Shown: positions 28,198 through 36,715 of the stretch, piece after piece
Numbering within the stretch: the first letter of the stretch is position 1
Layout: every line of letters starts with the position of its first letter
Origin: Acinetobacter sp. A47
Lineage (GTDB): Bacteria; Pseudomonadota; Gammaproteobacteria; Pseudomonadales; Moraxellaceae
DNA: 64,000 nt
Direction of reading: 5' to 3'
Assembly (NCBI RefSeq): GCF_000805455.1
Contig: NZ_JSUS01000012.1
Location: forward strand, 1-64,000
Notes under the pieces: generated by a model
What the model was told of the DNA's origin: nothing
Database searches by the model: none
Seen by the model: the letters and a program-made list of their open reading frames with translations, nothing else
Position numbers and translations under genes: made by a program

Positions 28198-30153
28198 ATG
28201 TCCTCAAAAATATATGCTGGTGTTGTCGCTAGCCTAAGCGTTTTGTTCGCGCCTTATAGCGTGGCTGCAATCAAGGAATATCATCTCAATATTAATCAGG
28301 GTACTGTCAATGTGACGGGTAAACCGGTGCAACGTATTACTGTGAACGGCAAATTTATTGCGCCGTTGCTTGAATTTGAAGAGGGCGATGAAGCCGTTAT
28401 TCATGTCCATAACCAGCTCAAAGATCAGGATACCTCTTTACATTGGCATGGCCTGTTATTACCGGGGCTCATGGATGGTGTACCCGGCTTTAACGGTTTT
28501 AAAGGCATTAAGCCGAATGGCAGTTTTGAGTATCGTTTTAAGGTCCGCCAAAACGGAACCTACTGGTATCACGCCCATAGCAAGGGGCAGGAACAGGATG
28601 GTTTATATGGCCCTTTGGTAATTTATCCTAAAGGAAAACAGCCTGTTGCGGCCCATGAACAAGCGGAGCGTGATTATGTGGTGATGTTGTCGGATTTTCA
28701 TGAAACCGAAAGCGACAAGATCATGGCCAATCTGAAGAAATCTGCCGAGTATTACCAGAACCGGCGTGAAACAGTCGGTGATGTCTGGAAACAGTTGAAG
28801 CAACAAGGCCTGAAAGCCACCTGGCAAGACCGTTCGATGTGGAACCAGATGCGCATGCTGAAAACAGACTTGTCCGATGTCACGGGTTATACCTTTCTGG
28901 TCAATGGCCAGACCCCGCAACAGAACTGGACCGGTGCTTTTAAGACGGGAGAAAAGGTCCGTTTACGCTTTATCAATGCATCGGCCATGTCATTTTTTGA
29001 TGTACGTATTCCCAACCTGAAAATGACCGTGATCAGTGCCGATGGACAGCCGGTAAAACCTGTAGCTATCGATGAATTCCGTATTGGTACCGCAGAAACT
29101 TATGATGTGCTGGTCGAGCCAAAACAGGCACATTATCAGATTGAAGCAGAGTCGATCGATCGTTCGGGCTTTGCCATCGGCTCATTGCAGAATCAAGGAG
29201 TGAGCACTCCAGCTACTGTCCAGATTCCAAAAGCACGTCCGCGTGCCTTATTAACCATGGCAGACATGGGCATGGATCATGGTTCGCATGGACAAATGAA
29301 AATGGGCAATATGGAGCATCCTCAGCATCAGATGTCGCAAGATAAAGCGAATGTTACAACATCTTCGCAGCCCACTATGGATCATAGCGCGCATGCTGAA
29401 ATGAAGATGAGCAAGATAGATCATGGTCAGCACCAGAGTGCTCAGGACAAACAGGCTGATGCCTCTATACAACATGCCGCTATGAATCATGATTCACATG
29501 ACAAGATGAACATGTCGCAAATGGATCATAGTGCCCATGCACAGATGAACATCAAAGAGATGGAGCATGGTCAGCATCAAATGGCAGACTCTTCTGCACA
29601 AGAAAGCGCTCGTACTGTACAGGGCTGGGCCAATGCGGCAACCCCGGCAGGTCAGAAAGCCTTAAGCTACGCCGATTTGCAATCTTTGCAACCCCAGCCA
29701 GAAAAGTATCGCCGTCCAGCAGAACGTGAAGTGGTGATTCGTTTGGGCGGAACCATGGAGCGTTATATCTGGACCATTGATGGCAAGAAGTTTAGTGATC
29801 CTGATTTTAAACCTTTAACGGTGCGTTATGGTGAACGTATCCGCCTGAAATTTGTCAATGACAGCATGATGGCGCATCCGATGCACTTACATGGCATGTT
29901 TATGCAACTGGAAAATGGGCAGGCACCGCAAGATATGCCAAATAAACATACCGTGATTGTGCCACCTGGCAAGACGGTAACGGCTTTGTTGACGGCGGAT
30001 GAATTAGGAGAGTGGGCAATCCATTGTCATCTGCTCTATCACATGAGTGCAGGCATGATGAGCAAGCTGATTGTTGCCAATGTGGACGATGCAAAAACGC
30101 CAGTTCAAGCCCCTGTTCAATCATCTCAAGGAGTGAGCCATGCACATCACTAA
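28198..30153 (+). CDS. copA: Copper-resistance multicopper oxidase CopA
   Basis: Periplasmic multicopper oxidase that oxidises Cu(I) and/or binds excess copper. All four copper-ligand blocks are present: SLHWHGLLLPG and TYWYHAHSKGQ in the first cupredoxin domain, and HPMHLHGMF and IHCHLLYHMSAGMM in the last. Residues about 355-465 form a Met/His-rich insert with repeated DHS/DHG-H-x-x-M units typical of CopA. The signal (MSSKIYAGVVASLSVLFAPYSVAA) has no twin-arginine motif, unlike PcoA/CopA proteins known to use Tat. copB overlaps its end by 14 bases. Confidence 0.93.
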   Translation: MSSKIYAGVVASLSVLFAPYSVAAIKEYHLNINQGTVNVTGKPVQRITVNGKFIAPLLEFEEGDEAVIHVHNQLKDQDTSLHWHGLLLPGLMDGVPGFNGFKGIKPNGSFEYRFKVRQNGTYWYHAHSKGQEQDGLYGPLVIYPKGKQPVAAHEQAERDYVVMLSDFHETESDKIMANLKKSAEYYQNRRETVGDVWKQLKQQGLKATWQDRSMWNQMRMLKTDLSDVTGYTFLVNGQTPQQNWTGAFKTGEKVRLRFINASAMSFFDVRIPNLKMTVISADGQPVKPVAIDEFRIGTAETYDVLVEPKQAHYQIEAESIDRSGFAIGSLQNQGVSTPATVQIPKARPRALLTMADMGMDHGSHGQMKMGNMEHPQHQMSQDKANVTTSSQPTMDHSAHAEMKMSKIDHGQHQSAQDKQADASIQHAAMNHDSHDKMNMSQMDHSAHAQMNIKEMEHGQHQMADSSAQESARTVQGWANAATPAGQKALSYADLQSLQPQPEKYRRPAEREVVIRLGGTMERYIWTIDGKKFSDPDFKPLTVRYGERIRLKFVNDSMMAHPMHLHGMFMQLENGQAPQDMPNKHTVIVPPGKTVTALLTADELGEWAIHCHLLYHMSAGMMSKLIVANVDDAKTPVQAPVQSSQGVSHAHH

Positions 30154-31045
30154 GCTATCTTTGAAAATGAAGCGTTATACGCAATTACTGGCGATGGGGG
30201 GCATGGTTTCTTCGTTGAGTGCATTTGCCTATGCGCATGAAGGACATGATCAGATGATGCAAATGGAGATGCCCGCACAGCAGCATATGCCGGTGGCTAG
30301 TGCATCTTCAATGGATCATTCACAGCATCAACGTCAGACAACAGTTCAGCAACCGTCGCAAACATCGCTTGGGCAGCACGACCATAGTCGTGAACATGGT
30401 GGCCAGATTTATCAATCTACTCAGTTAGATAGCGCATGGTTGCTAGATGAAAACGGCAAGGGCTCGGTGAAATCCAAATTAAAAACCTGGGTGGGCAGTG
30501 ATGAAAATAAACTGTTTATCAACGCTGATTATGCCAAGACCGAGTCGGAAAAATCGGAGCAACGTATTGCGGCCCTGTATAGCCGTAATATTTCCGATTT
30601 CTGGGATGTTCAGGCCGGGGTAAATTACCGTTATAACGCTGAGCATCAGTCAGATAAGGAACAGTTTGAGGGTGTGGTGGGTGTGCACGGCATGGCGCAA
30701 TATTTCTTTGAAACCGATGCCCATCTGTATGCAGGCGAGGATCAGCAATGGCGCTTTGTGCTAGAAACAGAGCGCGATTTCCTGCTTACCCAACAGCTGA
30801 TTATGCAGCCTTATCTGGAAATGGAATGGGTACTGCGAGATCAATCCAGATATGCAGCCAAAACCGGCCTGGCCGCTGCAGAAGTCGGGATTAAAACCCG
30901 TTATGAAGTTGTGAAGAACCGTGTGATGCCATTTATTGATGTGGCGTATGGCTATAACAAAGGACGCAAGGCCACTGACTGGCAGCAAGCAACTGATTCT
31001 AAAACAGGCTGGGTCTATGGTGCGGGACTCACGCTAAAGTTTTGA
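30140..31045 (+). CDS. copB: Copper-resistance outer-membrane protein CopB
   Basis: The 301-residue protein has a signal peptide (ending about AFAYA), a Met/His-rich mature N-terminus (HEGHDQMMQMEM, then further His clusters to about residue 90), and a CopB/PcoB beta-barrel domain from LLDENGKGSVKSKL to the terminal aromatic strand. It acts in the outer membrane with CopA. AAGGAG at 30126-30131, inside copA, serves ATG 30140, so translation is probably coupled. Confidence 0.92.
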   Translation: MHITKLSLKMKRYTQLLAMGGMVSSLSAFAYAHEGHDQMMQMEMPAQQHMPVASASSMDHSQHQRQTTVQQPSQTSLGQHDHSREHGGQIYQSTQLDSAWLLDENGKGSVKSKLKTWVGSDENKLFINADYAKTESEKSEQRIAALYSRNISDFWDVQAGVNYRYNAEHQSDKEQFEGVVGVHGMAQYFFETDAHLYAGEDQQWRFVLETERDFLLTQQLIMQPYLEMEWVLRDQSRYAAKTGLAAAEVGIKTRYEVVKNRVMPFIDVAYGYNKGRKATDWQQATDSKTGWVYGAGLTLKF

Positions 31046-31073
31046 TATTTTGTTTAAAATGTCACTTTTTCGG

Positions 31074-31107
31074 GATACTGTTGGTTTATACTAACAGTAT
31101 CTTTTTT
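31074..31107 (+). terminator. Intrinsic terminator after copB
   Basis: GATACTGTT pairs with AACAGTATC around a 10-base loop and is followed by TTTTTT. Confidence 0.88.
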
Positions 31108-31127
31108 GAGTCATTCATGGTGCATAA

Positions 31128-31628
31128 ATGGCTTTAGAACAACAACACAATCCAATAAGAGATAAAACTGCCCAGGTGACCCGGCCAGGAGCAAACCCGC
31201 GCTGTGCATCGGCTTCCCGCCCCGACCAGACTGCGGTAGATGGCAGTATGTGGGTCAGTTACTATCATATTCCCGATATGCATGGTGCGGTACAAGAACA
31301 GCGGGTAAGACAGGCCCTCATTCCTTTTTCAGAACTGTTGATTGAACATTGCATTGATCTGGATGCACGACATTTGGCGCTTTATCATCAAGCGCCGATC
31401 GACAGCGTAACCGTGGCCTTACAGCGCCTCAATCTGGGAGCCTCGTTACAGCAGACCATGCCGCATTATGAGCCTGTCGAGTTGGCCACAGCCCAGAAGC
31501 CATCGCAGACAAGGGAACAGGGCAGTGCAGAAAAAAAGGCTGTACACCCTATCTGGAGGTTTTTATCTCAGCTTGTTGCACGTGTGAGGCAATGGCTCAA
31601 AGACTTACAGAAGCAACAGGGGCGATAG
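31128..31628 (+). CDS. HMA-like domain protein lacking the metal-binding cysteines
   Basis: The 166-residue product has a basic N-terminal stretch, then an HMA-like (heavy-metal-associated) ferredoxin fold at residues 42-105. It begins VSYYHIPDMHGAVQEQRVRQ and continues through DLDARHLALYHQ to ALQRLNLGAS. In related domains the loop is MDCPSEE; here it reads MHGAVQEQ, so the usual cysteine ligands are gone and only Met/His remain. The C-terminus is basic and Trp/Gln-rich (WRFLSQLVARVRQWLKDL), perhaps membrane-associating. It follows the copper cluster terminator and precedes a guanidine riboswitch. Function unknown. Confidence 0.6.
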   Translation: MALEQQHNPIRDKTAQVTRPGANPRCASASRPDQTAVDGSMWVSYYHIPDMHGAVQEQRVRQALIPFSELLIEHCIDLDARHLALYHQAPIDSVTVALQRLNLGASLQQTMPHYEPVELATAQKPSQTREQGSAEKKAVHPIWRFLSQLVARVRQWLKDLQKQQGR

Positions 31629-31704
31629 TTACTTAAGCTTAATTTCCGGCTTTGTGTACATAACACATCACATCATTTTTTATTTTACAGTACACTGCTG
31701 GACT

Positions 31705-31750
31705 TAGGAGGACGACCTCCCTCGAAAGAATCACGTTGGGACGACCCAAC
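31705..31750 (+). promoter_or_regulatory. Guanidine-II (mini-ykkC) riboswitch
   Basis: Two hairpins carry ACGA loops, the defining feature of the guanidine-II class: GGAGG-ACGA-CCTCC (31707-31720) and GTTGGG-ACGA-CCCAAC (31735-31750), joined by a 14-base linker. The second ends 25 bases before the start of the Gdx exporter gene. In this class guanidinium promotes loop-loop pairing and frees the ribosome-binding site. Confidence 0.93.
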
Positions 31751-31775
31751 CCTTGATAAAGTTGAGTGTAATAAC

Positions 31776-32093
31776 ATGGCATGGGCAATTTTAGTTCTGG
31801 CAGGCATTTTTGAAGTGGTTTGGGCATACTCGATGAAGTTGTCTGAAGGCTTCACCAAGTTAACGCCAAGTATTGTGACCATTGTTTTCATGATTTTAAG
31901 TGTAGTGTTGCTGTCAATGTCAATGCGAACCCTTCCGCTAGGCACGGCATATACCATCTGGACCGGCATTGGTGCGATCGGGTCCTTTATTGTCGGGATC
32001 ATGGTGTTAAACGAGCCTGTGACCGCGATGCGCATGATTGCAGCGGTTTTGATCGTATCGGGTTTGATGTTAATGAAACTTTCATCAAATTAA
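31776..32093 (+). CDS. gdx: SMR-family guanidinium exporter Gdx (SugE)
   Basis: The 105-residue, four-helix small multidrug resistance protein belongs to the Gdx/SugE branch: LVLAGIFEVVWAYSMKLSEG contains the essential glutamate of helix 1 and the W-A-x3-K pattern of guanidinium exporters. GTAYTIWTGIGAIGSFIVG is helix 3. It works as an antiparallel dimer in the inner membrane, exchanging guanidinium for protons. The riboswitch directly upstream confirms the substrate class. ogt starts 15 bases after the stop and may share the transcript. Confidence 0.93.
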   Translation: MAWAILVLAGIFEVVWAYSMKLSEGFTKLTPSIVTIVFMILSVVLLSMSMRTLPLGTAYTIWTGIGAIGSFIVGIMVLNEPVTAMRMIAAVLIVSGLMLMKLSSN

Positions 32094-32108
32094 CCCCTTA
32101 AGGAGAAT

Positions 32109-32600
32109 ATGATGCAACTGGTTTATATGTATATGGATTCTCCTGTTGGTGCATTAAAGCTGGTTGCACATGATCAGGCACTGGTTGCGGTCATGTGGGA
32201 TAACGAAGACCATAAACGGGTTCGTTTAGCCGAGCTGGTTGAAGTTCGCCAGCATCCGATCTTGCATCAAGTGAAGCAACAACTAGAACAATATTTTGCA
32301 GGGCAACGTCAGCAATTTGACCTGCCTCTGGATTTTCAGGGAACGGCTTTTCAGCAGCAGGTCTGGCAAGCATTATTGACAATTCCTTATGGTGAAACAC
32401 GTAGTTATAAAGAGATTGCCGTGCAATTGGGGAATGAAAAAGCGGTACGTGCGGTGGGCGCAGCCAATGGCAAGAATCCGATTTCGATTATTGCGCCGTG
32501 TCATCGGGTGATTGGTTCGAGTGGGGCACTGGTGGGTTTTGCGGGTGGTCTGGATAAGAAGCAGATTTTACTCGGTTTAGAGCAAAGCCAAACTCCATAA
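32109..32600 (+). CDS. ogt: Methylated-DNA-[protein]-cysteine S-methyltransferase
   Basis: Suicide DNA repair protein that transfers the methyl group from O6-methylguanine to its own cysteine. The 163-residue protein has the helix-turn-helix TIPYGETRSYKEIAVQLG, the arginine-finger region AVRAVGAANGKNP, and the active site IIAPCHRVIG followed by GFAGGLDKKQ. The N-terminal domain is short, as in Ogt-type proteins without an Ada domain. AAGGAG precedes ATG 32109 (ATG 32112 is also possible). Confidence 0.92.
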   Translation: MMQLVYMYMDSPVGALKLVAHDQALVAVMWDNEDHKRVRLAELVEVRQHPILHQVKQQLEQYFAGQRQQFDLPLDFQGTAFQQQVWQALLTIPYGETRSYKEIAVQLGNEKAVRAVGAANGKNPISIIAPCHRVIGSSGALVGFAGGLDKKQILLGLEQSQTP

Positions 32601-32949
32601 TCTGTATTGTTAATACTCGATTTTCATTTCTTTTTGGAATAAGCTACTTAACAGATATGAATCGACATATTTTATGACTTGAACCGTAACTTGGTTATTC
32701 GCGAGGCGGCGTCTTGCTTAGTGTAATCCAATATTAGGAATAACCTTCGGTTCGAGTTACTTTGGTTTCGCCCAAAGTAACCAAAGGCATTGTTATCTAC
32801 AAAACCTGTCCACTTGTTGCATTTGTTTTATCTATCGCAGAAACGGGATATTACACATACCACGCAGGTTGTAGATGACCTTTCCGAGTCTCATATATAG
32901 GGTATGTATTCATTTTCTTTTTCATAACAAATTGAATGGAAGTTTAAAA
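32601..32949. repeat. Intergenic region with a perfect 10-bp hairpin, repeat-like
   Basis: The gap between ogt and argJ contains GTTACTTTGG (32756-32765) paired with CCAAAGTAAC (32772-32781) around TTTCGC, embedded in TTCGG/CCAAAGG-rich sequence. There is no T run, so it is not a terminator. From memory, similar hairpins occur between many Acinetobacter genes, but I see one copy here. The argJ promoter must lie within or after this segment. Confidence 0.5.
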
Positions 32950-34170
32950 ATGGCTGTTGGTGACGTAACTATGCCACTTATGCATGTGGTGCAGGGTGTA
33001 AAAATTGGCTCAACTGAGGCGTATGTACGTTATCCAAACCGACGAGATTTAGTCATTTTTGAATTTGCTGAAGGCTCAAAGGTTGCCGGGGTATTTACCC
33101 AGAGCGCTTTTGCGGCTGCACCTGTTTTACTCAGTAAAAAACACTTGGCGGAGAACACGCCACGTTACCTGATCATCAACACCGGCAATGCCAATGCTGC
33201 TACAGGAACAGTCGGCTATCAAAATGCAGAAGCGACTTGTGCCAAACTGGCCGAGTTAACCGGTGTACAGACGAACCAGATTTTACCGTTTTCAACCGGT
33301 GTGATTGGAGAGCAGCTTCCAATTGAACGTTTGCTGCAAGGCATTCAGCCGGCATTAAATACGTTAAATGCCGATTGCTGGGTAGAAGCAGCATCTGGCA
33401 TCATGACCACTGACACCACACCGAAAGGCGCCTCTGAACAGTTTGAGCTGGATGGTGTGATGTATACCATGACTGGCATCAGTAAAGGCGCCGGCATGAT
33501 CCGTCCGAATATGGCGACCATGCTGAGTTTCGTTGCAACTGATGCACCGATCAGCCAGGAACTGGTACAGCGCTTATTGCAAACCACGGTTGAGCATTCA
33601 TTTAACCGCATCACCATTGATGGCGATACCTCGACCAATGATTCCTGTATTTTTGTGGCAACCGGTTTGGCCGGTGGTGCTGAAATCCAGCGTCAGGACG
33701 ATGCACGTTATCATCAAGTGTTAGAGGTACTGGCCCGTATCATGAACCGTCTGGCACAATTGATTGTGCGTGATGGGGAAGGTGCAACCAAATTCATCAC
33801 GGTTCAGGTTGAGGGCGGCGCCAATACCCAGGAATGTTGTGATGTGGCCTATAGCGTTGCCGAGTCACCCCTCATTAAAACCGCATTATTTGCTTCCGAT
33901 CCAAACTGGGGCCGTATCGTGATGGCCATTGGCAAGGCGGGCGTGCCACATCTGGACAGTAGCAAGGTTCAAGTCTGGCTGGGGGATGTGCAAATCTGTC
34001 TGGATGGTGGGGCAAACCCGAACTATACCGAAGCCGCAGGTGCTGCGGTAATGGCCGAAAAAGAGATTACTATCCGGATTGATCTTGGTCGTGGTACGGC
34101 AAAAGACACGGTCTATACCTGTGACTTTTCTTACGACTATGTGAAAATTAATGCCGATTATCGCTCATAA
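32950..34170 (+). CDS. argJ: Bifunctional glutamate N-acetyltransferase / amino-acid acetyltransferase ArgJ
   Basis: Recycles the acetyl group in arginine synthesis by moving it from N-acetylornithine to glutamate; some members also use acetyl-CoA. The 406-residue precursor cleaves itself before the threonine in [14 protein letters not shown] (between about residues 190 and 205), making alpha and beta chains. Other marks are [33 protein letters not shown], and [18 protein letters not shown] 32950 gives the natural N-terminus MAVGDVTMP; the frame opens at 32875. Confidence 0.95.
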   Translation: MAVGDVTMPLMHVVQGVKIGSTEAYVRYPNRRDLVIFEFAEGSKVAGVFTQSAFAAAPVLLSKKHLAENTPRYLIINTGNANAATGTVGYQNAEATCAKLAELTGVQTNQILPFSTGVIGEQLPIERLLQGIQPALNTLNADCWVEAASGIMTTDTTPKGASEQFELDGVMYTMTGISKGAGMIRPNMATMLSFVATDAPISQELVQRLLQTTVEHSFNRITIDGDTSTNDSCIFVATGLAGGAEIQRQDDARYHQVLEVLARIMNRLAQLIVRDGEGATKFITVQVEGGANTQECCDVAYSVAESPLIKTALFASDPNWGRIVMAIGKAGVPHLDSSKVQVWLGDVQICLDGGANPNYTEAAGAAVMAEKEITIRIDLGRGTAKDTVYTCDFSYDYVKINADYRS

Positions 34171-34185
34171 ATTTGCGTTATAATG

Positions 34186-34211
34186 AAGCCTCCACAGTGG
34201 GGCTTTTTTTA
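34186..34211 (+). terminator. Intrinsic terminator after argJ
   Basis: AAGCC/GGCTT with inner CCA/TGG and a one-base bulge, followed by seven T. Confidence 0.8.
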
Positions 34212-34313
34212 TAAGCTGGTTTGTGGACAGTGTGATTCTAAGCAAATGATCACCCCGACACCCACGTTATAGCTTTGCAGCGATGCAAGCACGCAGGATA
34301 GAGAAGACGTTTT

Positions 34314-35378
34314 ATGAATGATGCGAATTTAATTGCGAACGAAGCCAAAAATATTGTGCAGGCGCATTTAGATCGTTTGGGTGAGCCAAAGGACAATAGC
34401 CTTAGCCCGGAAGTGAAACAAGAGAAGTTCGCTCAAATCGCAGCAGAGCTCAAAAAACGCAATGCCGTACTGGTGGCACACTATTACTGTGATCCGGAAG
34501 TGCAAGAGCTTGCTGAGCTGACGGGTGGCTGTGTTTCTGACTCACTGGAAATGGCGCGTTTTGGTCGTGATCATCCTGCAACCACGCTGGTGGTGGCTGG
34601 GGTTAAGTTTATGGGGGAAACCTCCAAAATCTTGTCCCCTGAAAAAACGGTATTGATGCCGACACTGGAAGCAACCTGTTCACTTGACCTGGGTTGTCCG
34701 GTGGATGAGTTCACTGCATTCTGTGATCAGCATCCCGACCATACCGTGGTGGTGTATGCCAATACTTCAGCAGCAGTGAAAGCACGTGCTGACTGGGTGG
34801 TAACCTCAAGTTGTGCGGTTGAGATCATTGAACATCTGGATAGCCTGGGCGAAAAAATTATCTGGGCGCCAGATCAGCATCTAGGACGCTATATCCAGAA
34901 GAAAACCGGTGCTGACATGCTGTTATGGGATGGCGCCTGTATTGTGCATGAAGAGTTCCGTTCCCGCGGCATTGCGCAGATGAAAGCGCTTTATCCAGAT
35001 GCTGCAGTTCTGGTGCATCCTGAGTCCCCTGAATCGGTGGTGGACATCGCTGATGCGGTCGGAAGTACTTCACAATTGATTAAGGCGGCCCAGACCTTAC
35101 CGCACAAGCAGATGATCGTGGCAACCGACCGGGGGATTTTCTACAAAATGCAGCAAGCGGTGCCAGATAAAGAATTATTTGAAGCACCAACCGCAGGTGA
35201 GGGGGCTACTTGCCGTTCATGTGCACATTGCCCGTGGATGGCAATGAACGAACTGGATGGAATTTTGCATGTCTTGCAGCATGCTGATCAAGAAATATAC
35301 GTTGATCCGGCTTTGGCGGAACGCGCAAAATTGCCTTTAGATCGAATGTTGAACTTTAGTGCCTCATTAAAGCGTTAA
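34314..35378 (+). CDS. nadA: Quinolinate synthase NadA
   Basis: [4Fe-4S] enzyme that condenses iminoaspartate and dihydroxyacetone phosphate to quinolinate in NAD synthesis. The 354-residue protein has the three-fold repeat architecture with [36 protein letters not shown] and near the end [16 protein letters not shown]. The cysteines of the first, third and last blocks provide the cluster ligands. Length is normal for the E. coli-type form. It is the last chromosomal protein gene before the tRNA cluster. Confidence 0.95.
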   Translation: MNDANLIANEAKNIVQAHLDRLGEPKDNSLSPEVKQEKFAQIAAELKKRNAVLVAHYYCDPEVQELAELTGGCVSDSLEMARFGRDHPATTLVVAGVKFMGETSKILSPEKTVLMPTLEATCSLDLGCPVDEFTAFCDQHPDHTVVVYANTSAAVKARADWVVTSSCAVEIIEHLDSLGEKIIWAPDQHLGRYIQKKTGADMLLWDGACIVHEEFRSRGIAQMKALYPDAAVLVHPESPESVVDIADAVGSTSQLIKAAQTLPHKQMIVATDRGIFYKMQQAVPDKELFEAPTAGEGATCRSCAHCPWMAMNELDGILHVLQHADQEIYVDPALAERAKLPLDRMLNFSASLKR

Positions 35379-35444
35379 AAAGCAGCAAAATGCTTGTTAA
35401 ATATACATTTGATAAGGATTTTTAATATTTTTGAAAAATAGGTG

Positions 35445-35473
35445 TTGACGTTGCAGGGCGTCACGCCTAGAAT
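35445..35473 (+). promoter_or_regulatory. Sigma-70 promoter of the tRNA cluster
   Basis: TTGACG and TAGAAT are spaced exactly 17 bases apart, with a GC-rich stretch after the -10 as is usual for stable-RNA promoters. It lies 45 bases before the first tRNA-Pro. Confidence 0.85.
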
Positions 35474-35518
35474 GCACACCGTACCGCACGATGTGCGATA
35501 CAATAAAAGCTGAGAAAT

Positions 35519-35595
35519 CGGAGCATAGCACAGCCTGGTAGTGCACCTGGTTTGGGACCAGGGGGTCGTAGGTTCGAATCCTACTGCTCCGACCA
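35519..35595 (+). tRNA. tRNA-Pro (anticodon TGG), copy 1
   Basis: A 77-base cloverleaf with acceptor arms CGGAGCA and TGCTCCG, anticodon loop TTTGGGA (anticodon TGG), T loop GGTTCGAATCC and encoded CCA. Identical over its whole length to copy 2 at 35856-35932. Confidence 0.96.
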
Positions 35596-35665
35596 ATTAA
35601 AATAATGTTGTAAAACATTAGTTTAAGATCGGCGAAGTATCGCTTGATATTTTTATCATCGTTAT

Positions 35666-35742
35666 GCGCCTGTAGCTCAGTTGGATAGAGCATCCGCCTT
35701 CTAAGCGGATGGTCACAGGTTCGAATCCTGTCAGGCGCGCCA
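35666..35742 (+). tRNA. tRNA-Arg (anticodon TCT)
   Basis: Acceptor arms GCGCCTG and CAGGCGC, D loop AGCTCAGTTGGAT, anticodon stem TCCGC/GCGGA with loop CTTCTAA (anticodon TCT), T arm around GGTTCGAATCC, and encoded CCA. Confidence 0.96.
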
Positions 35743-35774
35743 TTTGGTCGCTTGGTACATAGGACCAATATTGT

Positions 35775-35851
35775 GGTGGATGTAGCTCAGTTGGTAGAGC
35801 CCCGGATTGTGATTCCGGTTGTCGTGGGTTCGAGCCCCATCATTCACCCCA
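35775..35851 (+). tRNA. tRNA-His (anticodon GTG)
   Basis: Acceptor arms GTGGATG and CATTCAC with the extra G at -1 (35775) opposite discriminator C, which is the identity element of tRNA-His. The anticodon loop is TTGTGAT within CCGGA/TCCGG; CCA is encoded. Confidence 0.96.
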
Positions 35852-35855
35852 CACT

Positions 35856-35932
35856 CGGAGCATAGCACAGCCTGGTAGTGCACCTGGTTTGGGACCAGGG
35901 GGTCGTAGGTTCGAATCCTACTGCTCCGACCA
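35856..35932 (+). tRNA. tRNA-Pro (anticodon TGG), copy 2
   Basis: Base-for-base identical to the copy at 35519. It lies 4 bases after tRNA-His and is the last feature before phage-type sequence, so its 3' end is a candidate integration site. Copies 1 and 2 form a 77-bp direct repeat around tRNA-Arg and tRNA-His. Confidence 0.96.
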
Positions 35933-35970
35933 TCTTCTTGAAAACTATAGAATTTCTTTCTCTAGTAAGC

Positions 35971-36074
35971 ATCCCATGCTGATTGAAGATGATCGTTTAG
36001 GTTTATTTATTACCTCAAGCATGAGCGTATAAATGACCATCCCATCTAAGTTTTTTATCCCATTCCAATCCCAT
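35971..36074 (+). repeat. Four direct copies of ATCCCAT next to the tRNA-Pro gene
   Basis: ATCCCAT occurs at 35971, 36039, 36057 and 36068, all in the same orientation, 39 to 142 bases past the tRNA 3' end. Short direct repeats beside an insertion site are what tyrosine-integrase arm sites look like. Seven-base copies in AT-rich DNA could partly be chance. Confidence 0.4.
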
Positions 36075-36637
36075 CGATTTTTTTTATTTCGTTTGAAAAT
36101 CACACGAAATGGCCGTTTTTTGCCTTTTAAAAAAAAGAGCAGGGGTAGCGAAATTTTGAAGTAATAAAGTAATAAATTTATTTTAGCTTAATTAATTCAA
36201 TGACATAGCAAGTAAGAGATAAGTAAGAATTAAGTAAGATATAAGTAATTTATTACTGTATATATTTGTCATATTTCTATATTTCTATTCCTTTATAAAT
36301 CATATATTTATAAAATATTACTTCTAATATTACAAAAAATTACTCTTATTTGTAATATATATTATTTTTATAAAACAGTGACTTATGGCAATTTATTACT
36401 TTATTACCTCTGTTGAGCATGTGACCCAGACAAAGAACAAATAAACCTTCTTTTTCTTGCTTCTCGCTTCTTTGAATGTTCGCTGTATATGGCTCTGTGC
36501 TGCTTTGTACCTTTTGCAGTGAAATGCAGTATCGAAAATATAGCCTAAGCATTGAAACGCCCTAATAACGGCATGTGCTGCGCCCTGTTGCGTGATTGGC
36601 TGGTCTTGCAGTAAATCAGCCACATTTAGTCAGCGCA

Positions 36638-36656
36638 GGTGGGGTGGGGCAACTGC
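36638..36656. other. Candidate cos (packaging) site
   Basis: GGTGGGGTGGGGCAACTGC resembles the 19-base P2 cohesive end as I remember it (about 12 of 19 positions, including the G-rich core). It lies on the outer side of gene Q as in P2, about 1.1 kb from the portal terminator with hicAB in between. Resemblance only. Confidence 0.4.
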
Positions 36657-36715
36657 GTGCGGTGATGGCTGGGGGGTGTTCAGATGAGAATCACTCTCAT
36701 TTTTCTGCAGGCCAC

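Noticed and set aside
35375..35768. Minus-strand frames over the tRNA cluster that read like proteins (for example GAPDRIRTCDHPLRRR)
   Set aside because: These are antisense translations of tRNA-Arg and tRNA-Pro, a well-known annotation artefact.
36396..36623. Minus-strand 75-codon frame starting GTG near the possible cos site
   Set aside because: No ribosome-binding site, no recognisable domain, and it runs from GC-rich into AT-rich leader sequence; probably chance, though a remnant gene cannot be excluded.
36683..36700. Fur-box-like palindrome (TGAGAATCACTCTCA)
   Set aside because: It fits the Fur consensus only partly, and no iron-related gene is nearby; it may be a weak terminator stem.
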